Of a stretch of 12,710 nt of DNA, positions 6,434 through 12,710 are shown one piece after another (the stretch's first letter is position 1; every line of letters begins with the position of its first letter). This stretch comes from Deltaproteobacteria bacterium. Its GTDB lineage: Bacteria; Desulfobacterota; Binatia; UBA9968; CAXXLF01. The DNA is taken from NCBI GenBank assembly GCA_022571535.1, contig JACZXR010000021.1, positions 1 through 12,710 on the forward strand, in the 5' to 3' direction. A program made the position numbers and the translations under genes. Below the pieces are notes generated by a model. The model was not told the DNA's origin, made no database searches, and was given only the letters and a program-made list of their open reading frames with translations.

Positions 6434-7780
6434 ATGGGACAGAAAAAGAATAAGCCTGTTTCCAGGCGGGATTTCATCAAAACCGCGGGCACTGCCGCAC
6501 TGGCGGTGGGAGTTGGGGCACACATCATTGTTCCTGGGCGCGCGAGCGCCCAGCAGAAGACGCTGAAGATCCTGCAGTGGAACCACTTTGTACCTGGGTA
6601 TGACAAGTGGTTCCACAATACGTATATCAAGGAATGGGGAGAGAAAAATAACACCAAGGTGATTGTCGACAACATCGGGTTGGCCGGTCTCAACAGCCGT
6701 GCTGCCGCTGAGGTCTCCGCTCAGAAGGGGCATGATCTTTTCTTGTTTCTCTGGCCCGCACCTGTGTATGAAGATCAGGTGATCGACCATCGTGAGATCT
6801 ATGAGGAATGCGAGCGCAAGTACGGTAAAGCGATCGATCTGGCCATCAGAAGCACTTATAACCCCAAGACAAAGAAATATTATGGCTTTTCCGATAGCTA
6901 CGTCCCTGATCCGATCAATTACCGAAAGGATCTGTGGGATGACGTGGGGATGTTCCCGGACACCTGGGATGACATCCGGGTTGGTGGGGGCAAGATCAAA
7001 AAGAAGCACGGCATTCCGGTGGGCATCGGGCTTGCCTCCGAGATCGACACCAACATGGCACTGCGGGCCATCATGTACTCCTTCGGGTCCTCGGTGCATG
7101 ACGCGGAAAGTAAACCGGTGCTCAAGTCGGAGAATACCCTCGAGGCCATTAAGTTCGTGAAGGCCCTCCACAAAGAGGCGATGACCGACGAGGTCTTCAC
7201 GTGGGATGCCTCATCGAACAACCGTTTTATGCTGTCCGGCAAGGGCTCGTTGGCCCTGAACGCAATTTCCATAACGCGCACTGGTGAAAATAAGAAGATC
7301 CCGGTGACTGATAACATCTGGTTGGCGAAGGCCGCTAAAGGGCCCGTGCGCCGCATCGGGCTTGAGCACGTCATGGACGTCTATGTCATCTGGAAGTTCG
7401 CTGAGAACATCGAAGGGGCCAAGCAGTTCCTGATTGACTACGTTGGCAACTTTCGGAGTGGTTTCCTGGCGAGTGAGTTCTACAACTTTCCTTGCTTCCC
7501 CAAGACGGTGCCGGATTTTAAGACTCTGATCTCCAAAGACTCTAAAGCCAAACCGCCCGATAAGTACAAAGTCCTCGAGGATGTTCTGGACTGGGCGACC
7601 AACGTGGGCTACCCTGGCTACGCCAATGCCGCTATTGATGAGGTGTTCAGTACCTGGGTCATCTCCACCATGTTTGCTCAGGCCGCCGCCGGCAAGATGA
7701 CGCCTAAAGACGCGCTCAATCAGGCTGACAAGGAGGTAAGGCGCATCTTTAAGAAGTGGAGAGACAGGGGCAAGATATAG
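6434..7780 (+). CDS. Tat-exported ABC transporter solute-binding protein
   Basis: The 448-residue product is an extracellular solute-binding protein of the family-1 (MalE-like) type, which captures a substrate in the periplasm and delivers it to the permeases encoded downstream. The N-terminus carries a twin-arginine signal: SRRDFIK (10-16), a mild hydrophobic stretch, and cleavage near ASA/Q (after residue 39). Tat export implies folding before export. The mature part shows the two-lobe pattern of the family (KILQWNHFVPGYDKW, then NYRKDLWDD and GKGSLALNA). The ATG at 6434 has AGGAGGG 8 nt upstream. A longer reading from a TTG at 6332 would bury the Tat motif 34 residues further in and start inside the predicted -35 box. 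Substrate cannot be read: CUT1 relatives take sugars, glycerol-3-phosphate and others. Neighbours include acid-metabolism genes but do not settle it. Confidence 0.88.
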   Translation: MGQKKNKPVSRRDFIKTAGTAALAVGVGAHIIVPGRASAQQKTLKILQWNHFVPGYDKWFHNTYIKEWGEKNNTKVIVDNIGLAGLNSRAAAEVSAQKGHDLFLFLWPAPVYEDQVIDHREIYEECERKYGKAIDLAIRSTYNPKTKKYYGFSDSYVPDPINYRKDLWDDVGMFPDTWDDIRVGGGKIKKKHGIPVGIGLASEIDTNMALRAIMYSFGSSVHDAESKPVLKSENTLEAIKFVKALHKEAMTDEVFTWDASSNNRFMLSGKGSLALNAISITRTGENKKIPVTDNIWLAKAAKGPVRRIGLEHVMDVYVIWKFAENIEGAKQFLIDYVGNFRSGFLASEFYNFPCFPKTVPDFKTLISKDSKAKPPDKYKVLEDVLDWATNVGYPGYANAAIDEVFSTWVISTMFAQAAAGKMTPKDALNQADKEVRRIFKKWRDRGKI

Positions 7781-7815
7781 AGCACTGCTGTTGCCAACGT
7801 TGTGGTGTGTTTGTA

Positions 7816-7848
7816 GGCAGGAGGCTCCGCCCGGTGGGGCCTCTTGCT
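7816..7848 (+). terminator. Intercistronic stem-loop after the binding-protein gene
   Basis: Arms GGCAGGAGGCTCC (7816-7828) and GGGGCCTCTTGCT (7836-7848) pair over 13 bp, including three G-U pairs, around a 7-nt loop. It lies 36 nt after the stop of the binding-protein gene and 31 nt before the ATPase start. Only GTGTTTGG follows, not a real T-run, so it is more likely a partial terminator or an mRNA 3'-end stabiliser. Such elements keep the binding protein more abundant than the membrane parts in other ABC operons. Confidence 0.6.
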
Positions 7849-7878
7849 GTGTTTGGCGTCACAGGAACATGATCCTAG

Positions 7879-8910
7879 ATGGCCATAGTAGAAGCACGAA
7901 ACATCAGAAAATATTTCGGTGAGGTCCGGGCCGTAGACGGTGTAAACCTTGCCACCAGGGAAGGGGAATTCCTGGTCCTTTTGGGACCCTCTGGGTGCGG
8001 CAAGACCACCCTCTTACGCATGATAGCTGGCTTGGAAAAGCCCAGCGCCGGCGAGATTGTCATCGGGGCGCAAGTGGTCAATTCATTGCCCCCACGCGCC
8101 CGGAAAATCGCTATGGTCTTCCAGAGCTACGCCCTGTACCCCCATATGAGGGTGTTCAACAATATTGCCTTTCCTTTGAAGGCCCAGGGGGTTCCAAAGA
8201 AAGCCCGTAAGGAAAAGGTAGAATGGGCCGCTGCGATGTTTGGCATCGAGAGGTTGCTTGACCGAAAACCCCGCGAACTATCGGGCGGAGAGCGCCAGCG
8301 GGTGGCGCTGGCACGAGCGCTAGTGCGCGAGCCGGATGTTTTCCTGTTGGACGAACCTCTCTCGAACCTGGATGCCAAACTTAGAACTGCGGCGCGTTAT
8401 GAGTTGCAACAGTTTCAGAAGCGCATCGGGACGACCACCATCTATGTGACCCATGACCAGGTCGAAGCCATGGGCCTGGGGGATCGCATCGCTGTGATGA
8501 ACGAAGGAAAGTTACGGCAGATGGGGATGCCTCAGGAAGTGTACGACGAACCAGCGGACACTTTTGTGGCTTCTTTTTTAGGATCGCCTCCGATGAATAT
8601 GGTCGAGCGGAATAATGACATCGTGGGCTTCCGCCCTGAGCATTTGCTTCCCACAGAGGTCCACGGCACCTCAGAACACCTGGTAACCTTCCAGTTTCAC
8701 CTCAGCAGGGTTGAGCACCTGGGGGCAGGCCGCCTTCTGTACGGTCTCCTCGGGGCTCCCTTTGCGGATCAAAAGGTGATCGCCAATCTCGCTTCGAACG
8801 TCATGATCGTGTTCCAACCGGGGATGAGCTACACCTTCGCCGTAAAGACGGCGAACCTGAAATTCTTTGACCGCGCTACTGGTCTGCGGATAGAGCCGAG
8901 GCCTCTTTAG
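7879..8910 (+). CDS. ABC transporter ATP-binding protein (MalK/UgpC type)
   Basis: The 343-residue product is the cytoplasmic ATPase that powers the importer. Motifs appear in order: Walker A GPSGCGKTT (36-44), Q-loop Q82 in VFQSYALYPHM, signature LSGGERQ (134-140), Walker B VFLLDE (154-159), D-loop SNLD and switch histidine H192 in YVTHDQ. After about residue 235 there is a C-terminal regulatory/TOBE-like part with the GFRPEHL motif (250-256). It is a little shorter than MalK-type proteins of about 360-370 residues, so the regulatory region is slightly compact. Ribosome binding is weak: AGGA (7863-7866) is 12 nt before the ATG, suggesting lower translation than the upstream gene. It sits second in the operon, with the permease genes following almost without a gap. 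Confidence 0.95.
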   Translation: MAIVEARNIRKYFGEVRAVDGVNLATREGEFLVLLGPSGCGKTTLLRMIAGLEKPSAGEIVIGAQVVNSLPPRARKIAMVFQSYALYPHMRVFNNIAFPLKAQGVPKKARKEKVEWAAAMFGIERLLDRKPRELSGGERQRVALARALVREPDVFLLDEPLSNLDAKLRTAARYELQQFQKRIGTTTIYVTHDQVEAMGLGDRIAVMNEGKLRQMGMPQEVYDEPADTFVASFLGSPPMNMVERNNDIVGFRPEHLLPTEVHGTSEHLVTFQFHLSRVEHLGAGRLLYGLLGAPFADQKVIANLASNVMIVFQPGMSYTFAVKTANLKFFDRATGLRIEPRPL

Positions 8911-8911
8911 C

Positions 8912-9841
8912 GTGATGACAGTTCTAAGAAGCACAGTCCTGGGAGCACGTCTGATCCGTCTCCGGGACGATGAGCACTGGCTCGGGCGACTCATGCTTGC
9001 CCCTGCGATCGCTTACATTGCCCTGTTGATTGGGTTCCCCTTCTTCCTGGCTCTCTATTACAGCGTGAGCGATATCACGGTCGGTGGTCGAACCATGAGT
9101 TATGTAGGTCTTAGGAATTTCCTGGCCATTGTGCAGAACCCCACCTTTATAATGGCTCTCAAGAACACTCTTACTTTTGCTTTCGTTTCCCAGATTCTGG
9201 TGCTCATACTGGCAAACGTACTGGCCCAGGCGTTGATGAAGGACTTTCGGGGCAAGTGGGTGGTGCGATTCTTGATCCTGCTGCCCTGGGTAGCCCCCAT
9301 CTCTCTGGGAAGTATCGGCTGGCTATGGATGTTCGATTCTATTTATAGCGTCATTAACTGGACCTTGCAGGCCGTAGGAATTCTCGATCACAACACGCGG
9401 ATCATGTGGCTGGGAAAGCCGGCCCTGGCTATGGCCTCTGTCATCACCGTGCACGTCTGGCGCTTGCTTCCCCTTGCGACCGTGATCCTCATAGCTGGTC
9501 TTAGCTCTGTACCTCAGGATATCCACGACGCCGCAGCCGTTGATGGAGCTGGCTTCTGGCGTCATCACTTTCAGATCACTATTCCGCTTGTGGCCCCCAT
9601 CATGACCGTGGCAGTACTGTTCGGATTTGTGTTCGCATTTACAGATATGATCGTGATTTATGTTCTGACCCGGGGCGGTCCGTACAATAGCACGCAGGTG
9701 CTGGCGAGCCTGGCGTTCTTCACGGGCATCGACGGCGGAGACCTTGCCGAGGGAGCTGCTATCTCCCTGTTCCTGTTCCCGCTGCTTGTTGCGGCTGCTT
9801 TTGCCTTCCTCCACCTCGCCCGACGTGTTGAGGTGACATGA
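8912..9841 (+). CDS. ABC transporter permease, MalF/UgpA type
   Basis: The 309-residue inner-membrane protein is one half of the translocation channel. It has about six transmembrane segments, the first near residues 26-50 (LMLAPAIAYIALLIGFPFFLALYY), consistent with binding-protein-dependent permease fold BPD_transp_1. The EAA loop that docks on the ATPase is at about 203-230, with AAAVDGAGFWRHHFQITIP. The GGPYNST motif near the C-terminal helices is also typical of MalF/UgpA proteins. The GTG at 8912 follows the ATPase stop by one nucleotide and has GAGG 10 nt upstream. The ATG at 8915 is an alternative start one codon later. Near-overlap with the flanking genes indicates translational coupling. 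It lacks the large periplasmic loop of E. coli MalF and so resembles UgpA more. Confidence 0.93.
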   Translation: MMTVLRSTVLGARLIRLRDDEHWLGRLMLAPAIAYIALLIGFPFFLALYYSVSDITVGGRTMSYVGLRNFLAIVQNPTFIMALKNTLTFAFVSQILVLILANVLAQALMKDFRGKWVVRFLILLPWVAPISLGSIGWLWMFDSIYSVINWTLQAVGILDHNTRIMWLGKPALAMASVITVHVWRLLPLATVILIAGLSSVPQDIHDAAAVDGAGFWRHHFQITIPLVAPIMTVAVLFGFVFAFTDMIVIYVLTRGGPYNSTQVLASLAFFTGIDGGDLAEGAAISLFLFPLLVAAAFAFLHLARRVEVT

Positions 9842-9842
9842 C

Positions 9843-10697
9843 ATGGCACCGTCCACGGAGCGTGCTAAGCAGTGGTCTCTAAGGGGAATGCATTTTGGCA
9901 TCTTGGCAGCGTTCATCGCCTTCTCCGCCTTTCCCTTTTACTGGATGCTCATCACCACTTTCAAACAAACTCGAGATCTCCTCAATCCCGACCATAACCC
10001 CTTCGTGTTCCACGACCCGCCAACGCTCGAGCATCTACGGATCCTGTTCATGGAAACTCAGTTCGGGCAATGGTTGCTAAATACGGTATTCGTGGGGGTG
10101 ATGGTGGTCGGGATTACTCTGATGTTGGCCATTCCTGCCGGGTACAGTCTGGCCCGGCTTACGGGGCGTATGGGGGAGCAGCTCGGTATCGGTATCTTTC
10201 TCACCTATCTGGTACCCCCCACGGTCCTATTTATCCCGCTTTCCCGTGTTGTTGCTAACCTTGGGCTGCAAGATTCCCTGTGGTCCCTGGTGCTGGTCTA
10301 CCCGAGCTTCACCGTGCCGTTCTGTACCTGGCTTATGATGGGGTTCTTCAAGGCCATCCCACGCGATCTGGAGGAGGCGGCGATGATCGATGGCTACAGC
10401 CGCATCGGGGCCTTTTTCAAAGTAGTCATTCCAATCTCTGTCGCGGGAATTTTGACGGTGATTATTTTCACCTTTACGCTGGTAACCCAAGAGTTCATCT
10501 ATGCCCTGACCTTCATCACGGCTGCCTCAAATTTCACGGTCAGCGTAGGTGTACCGACTTTCCTGGTACGGGGGGATGTCTACTTCTGGGGCTCCTTGAT
10601 GGGCGCCTGCTTTATCGCCAGCGTTCCTATAGCTTTCCTGTACAACTTCTTCCTTGATCGATTCATCGCCGGCTTTACCGTTGGGGCGATCAAGTAA
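9843..10697 (+). CDS. ABC transporter permease, MalG/UgpE type
   Basis: The 284-residue inner-membrane protein is the second half of the channel. The first helix is near residues 18-38, then YWMLITTFKQTRDLL (33-47), a conserved stretch of MalG/UgpE proteins just after helix one. The EAA loop is at about 174-202, with LEEAAMIDGYSRIGAFFKVVIP, close to consensus. The C-terminus ends FIAGFTVGAIK, the usual last-helix and tail pattern (GxxxGAVK). The ATG follows the previous stop by one nucleotide, with GAGGTG 6-7 nt upstream. It completes the importer: one binding protein, one ATPase and two permeases. No enzyme gene follows on this strand, so the operon gives no hint of the substrate. Confidence 0.94.
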   Translation: MAPSTERAKQWSLRGMHFGILAAFIAFSAFPFYWMLITTFKQTRDLLNPDHNPFVFHDPPTLEHLRILFMETQFGQWLLNTVFVGVMVVGITLMLAIPAGYSLARLTGRMGEQLGIGIFLTYLVPPTVLFIPLSRVVANLGLQDSLWSLVLVYPSFTVPFCTWLMMGFFKAIPRDLEEAAMIDGYSRIGAFFKVVIPISVAGILTVIIFTFTLVTQEFIYALTFITAASNFTVSVGVPTFLVRGDVYFWGSLMGACFIASVPIAFLYNFFLDRFIAGFTVGAIK

Positions 10698-10884
10698 AGG
10701 CACAACCTCCTCTGCTTTTATGCCTCCTCTCTTGCAACTCGGTTTGAGCAGAGATGTTCAGACCCTTTCTTGGCTAGAGACTCTTTTCCGGTCACCTTGA
10801 GAGTCCGCCCGCTGGAGTGCCCTGGCATTTCGTTGTCTGCCGTGATGATAATTTTTTGGCAAGATCCAACTGAGCTTTAGTTTC
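10698..10884. other. Convergent intergenic region between the ABC operon and the UbiD side
   Basis: No credible gene lies here. An inverted repeat (GACTCT at 10779-10784 and AGAGTC at 10800-10805, loop 15 nt) could form a stem but has no T-run after it. A T6 run at about 10852-10857 follows only a weak GGCA/TGCC stem. Either may end transcription from one side, but neither is a convincing terminator. Confidence 0.4.
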
Positions 10885-11049
10885 CTAACCAAGCTTCAAT
10901 AGCCAAGCGGCGTTTCCACCGAGAATCTTTTCTGACTCGGAGGGGGAGAGGGACTTCAGGCGGTTCACCGAGGCGACGGGATCTAAGGTCTCCCATTGGA
11001 GGTCCGCTGCGTCTTGTGGCGATGCAGATTGGAGTATTCTTAAGAGTGT
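10885..11049 (-). pseudogene. C-terminal remnant of an amidohydrolase-like gene
   Basis: A 54-codon open stretch, closed by TAG at 10885-10887, overlaps the last codons of the UbiD gene in another frame. It contains no ATG. Its end reads LDPVASVNRLKSLSPSESEKILGGNAAWLLKLG, cut here at motif level: the ILGGNAA-x-LL ending after an SPSE/SEEE-type helix is characteristic of the C-terminus of amidohydrolase-2 (PF04909, ACMSD-like) metal-dependent hydrolases or decarboxylases. The expected SDYPH catalytic Asp region just before it appears degraded (SASPQD). The recognisable homology starts almost exactly at the UbiD stop, as if a deletion joined the two. It is most likely a dead fragment. A short chance resemblance remains possible since the match rests on about 40 residues. 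Confidence 0.5.
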
Positions 11050-12485
11050 TCAAGGAGGGACTTGACGCGCTTTGGGATCTCGAATTTAGGCAGGCCGATC
11101 TCTTGCCAAACCGCCAGGGCTTTCATCATCAGGGCCTTGGGCGGAAGGGAGATCTCCCCGGCATCCTCCTTCTCTGTGGCGTCGAGGATGAGCTTGCTGC
11201 TCATCTCCACCTGCTCATTGCGCACGCGAACGGTAGGGTCCATAACGGCAGGTGTAAAGACATTGTCTATGATGATGGTGTCCCGGACGGCATTGAAACG
11301 GGAGTTCAATGCCCAGTCCATGTGCATGGGGTCACGGATATCGATGTCGTCATCCACAATCGTTACCCGTTTCAGTAACGTCGCCTCCGCTGCCAAACGG
11401 CCCACCCGCTTAGCGTGGCCCGGGTACAGGGGTTTCATGGCAATGATCCCATGGGCCAGGAGGCCCCCGTATGTGAGGTCGATGTGGGCGTCCCTCACAG
11501 TGTTGTGTCCCAGGTCGTGCCGAAGGAGCTTCACGATAACGCCTGCGTTGGTCAGGCTCTGGATGACGGTGCTCTCGCTGGGGGGCATCTGGCTGATGTA
11601 GCCATAGTACATGGGGTTCTTTCGGTGGGTGACGGCAGTGATGGTGACGAGAGGCCTTTTCCCCACGGGGCCCATGTACCCGGCGAACTCCCCAAAGCGC
11701 CCCTCGTCCGAATACTCATCCGGATGAATTTCCCCCTCGATGATGAATTCGGCATTGGCCGGAACCAGCAGGTCCACCGTCTTGGCCTTGACTACCTCTA
11801 CTGGTTCACCCTTGAGTCCGCCCGCAATGGTCATCTCGTCTGTCCCGTAGGGTACGTTGGCCACGGCCGAAAGATGAATCACTGGTTCCGTGCCAACTAC
11901 CCAGGCGAATGGGGCAGGTTTTCCCTTCGTAACGTAAGACTCGTAACAGAGGGTGCCGTGGCGTCCCGGAGTCAAGTTAATAACCAGATGTCTCTGGTCC
12001 CGAACCATAGACCGATAGGTGGCCGTATTCTGGATCCCGGTGTCGTGGTCCCGGCTGATCACGATGGTCGAGACGTAAGGTGCAATGTCTTTTCCGGGTG
12101 TCCAGATAGGAATGGGGATTGCGCTCAAATTCACGTCATCCCCGAGGTGGACGACCTCCTGCGAGGGTCCGCTCTCAACCACCCTCGGCGGGATAGGGTG
12201 CAGCAAGGCATGGACCCACCGGTTGATGATCTCATCGGGATCGACCTCGAGGCCGATCGCGTAGGTCTCCCTGGAGGCGCCGAGGACCCCGGTCATCACG
12301 GGAATGTCAAATCCACTGACCCGCTCGAAGAGCAGCCCGAAGCGCTCCTCATCGGGCAATGCCTGGAACATCCACCGGGCGAGGCAGGAGAGCTCCCAGG
12401 TGTGGCTCACGGTTTTCTGAATACGCCTAAGCTTGCCTTTCGCTTCCAACGCCGCAAGATGTTCCCTGATATCCCGATGGGCCAT
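11040..12485 (-). CDS. UbiD-family prenyl-FMN-dependent decarboxylase
   Basis: The 481-residue product is a non-oxidative (de)carboxylase of the UbiD family, which uses prenylated FMN made by UbiX and a divalent metal to act on aromatic or unsaturated acids. The prFMN/metal segment NTATYR holds N153 and R158. The catalytic glutamates are E261 and E266 in DEGRFGEFAGY, spaced five residues apart as in Fdc1 (E277/E282, with R173 equal to R158 here). Other family blocks are INLTPGRHG, FAWVVGTEP (192-201), and EFIIEGEI. I chose ATG 12485 because AGGAGG lies 6 nt upstream and the family-like sequence starts there; a longer reading to 12572 adds 29 residues overlapping the leader. No ubiX or ubiquinone gene is nearby and the length differs little from ubiquinone-pathway UbiD, but the sequence looks more like catabolic UbiD-like enzymes. 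Substrate is unknown. It is convergent with the ABC operon. Confidence 0.92.
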   Translation of the reverse strand: MAHRDIREHLAALEAKGKLRRIQKTVSHTWELSCLARWMFQALPDEERFGLLFERVSGFDIPVMTGVLGASRETYAIGLEVDPDEIINRWVHALLHPIPPRVVESGPSQEVVHLGDDVNLSAIPIPIWTPGKDIAPYVSTIVISRDHDTGIQNTATYRSMVRDQRHLVINLTPGRHGTLCYESYVTKGKPAPFAWVVGTEPVIHLSAVANVPYGTDEMTIAGGLKGEPVEVVKAKTVDLLVPANAEFIIEGEIHPDEYSDEGRFGEFAGYMGPVGKRPLVTITAVTHRKNPMYYGYISQMPPSESTVIQSLTNAGVIVKLLRHDLGHNTVRDAHIDLTYGGLLAHGIIAMKPLYPGHAKRVGRLAAEATLLKRVTIVDDDIDIRDPMHMDWALNSRFNAVRDTIIIDNVFTPAVMDPTVRVRNEQVEMSSKLILDATEKEDAGEISLPPKALMMKALAVWQEIGLPKFEIPKRVKSLLEHS

Positions 12486-12588
12486 TGAGTCCCTCCTTAT
12501 ATTTTTCCGGTCCCAGGTTCCCTGGAGGCTTCCCCTTGTAGAAAATTCGTTCTGATCTCTTGAGGATTCCAACCCCGGATAATCGATC

Positions 12589-12601
12589 TCCGTTGAACGG
12601 A
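12589..12601. promoter_or_regulatory. Perfect short palindrome in the ubiD-like leader
   Basis: TCCGTTGAACGGA is two 6-bp arms around one base. It begins about 15 nt downstream of the predicted transcription start of the UbiD-family gene, a place where a repressor could block transcription. A second small inverted repeat, CCAGG-TTC-CCTGG, lies at 12513-12525 closer to the start codon. Both are short and could be chance. Confidence 0.35.
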
Positions 12602-12623
12602 AGCCCTTACCATGACTTTATCT

Positions 12624-12653
12624 CTTATACCCCTTTGACCGATTTTGTTACAA
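12624..12653 (-). promoter_or_regulatory. Sigma-70-like promoter of the UbiD-family gene
   Basis: On the minus strand TTGTAA (12648-12653, four of six matches) and TATAAG (12624-12629, five of six) are 18 nt apart. The predicted start would be near 12617, giving a leader of about 130 nt before ATG 12485. The -35 box also coincides with a TAA stop ending a 20-codon open frame from the right edge, which may or may not be the tail of an upstream gene. Confidence 0.5.
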
Positions 12654-12710
12654 GGTCGATCGTTCTTGTGAATCCGGAGTCAGTTCTTTACCCCGTACCA
12701 CAGAACGCCT

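Noticed and set aside
6413..7171. A 252-codon minus-strand frame opposite the binding-protein gene
   Set aside because: It is a shadow of the Tat-signal protein gene, with no ribosome binding site or coherent domain.
11415..12488. A 357-codon plus-strand frame opposite the UbiD-family gene
   Set aside because: The minus strand encodes intact UbiD catalytic motifs over the same bases, and the plus frame shows no recognisable domain or ribosome binding site.
12486..12572. 29-residue N-terminal extension of the UbiD-family protein
   Set aside because: AGGAGG sits directly before ATG 12485, and the extra residues look like translated leader rather than family sequence.
12651..12710. A 20-codon minus-strand open frame from the right edge ending in TAA, as the tail of an upstream gene
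   Set aside because: It is too short to distinguish from chance, and another frame is also open for about ten codons.

Overview
The window looks like chromosomal DNA from a Gram-negative bacterium. Two genes appear to encode envelope proteins beyond the inner membrane, one secreted protein carries a Tat signal, and a sigma-54 promoter is present. Desulfobacterota/deltaproteobacteria or a related environmental lineage is my best guess, from overall gene style only, with low confidence. There are no rRNA, tRNA, CRISPR or insertion-sequence signals. Most of the content is metabolic and transport genes.

Left block, minus strand (1-3255): an ammonium-uptake operon. Its order in transcription is a sigma-54 type promoter (3070-3084), the ammonium transporter amt (1459-3000), a 63-residue exported peptide of unknown function (1248-1439), a 245-residue TorF-like outer-membrane beta-barrel (349-1086), and an unknown gene running off the left edge (1-291). 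That last gene appears to carry a frameshift near its start. A 19-bp near-palindrome about 140 bp upstream of the predicted transcription start could be an enhancer-binding site. No glnK (P-II) gene is present. This is the most interesting part of the window: it pairs an inner-membrane ammonium channel with a putative outer-membrane pore and a tiny exported protein under apparent nitrogen-type control.

Middle (3256-6263): ispH (isoprenoid synthesis, minus strand) is divergent from a gene for acetoacetyl-CoA synthetase (plus strand). The two look functionally unrelated.

Right-middle, plus strand (6332-10697): a complete ABC importer operon. It has a sigma-70-like promoter, a Tat-exported solute-binding protein, a strong intercistronic stem-loop, an ATPase, and two permeases of the MalF/MalG (CUT1) type. 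The substrate is not evident.

Right block, minus strand (10885-12710): a UbiD-family prenyl-FMN decarboxylase gene with its own promoter and a small palindrome in the leader. It faces the ABC operon. Directly after its stop codon lies a start-less open frame that reads like the C-terminal end of an amidohydrolase, probably a gene remnant. Acetoacetate activation, the importer and a prFMN decarboxylase side by side suggest uptake and breakdown of organic or aromatic acids, but this is only contextual.
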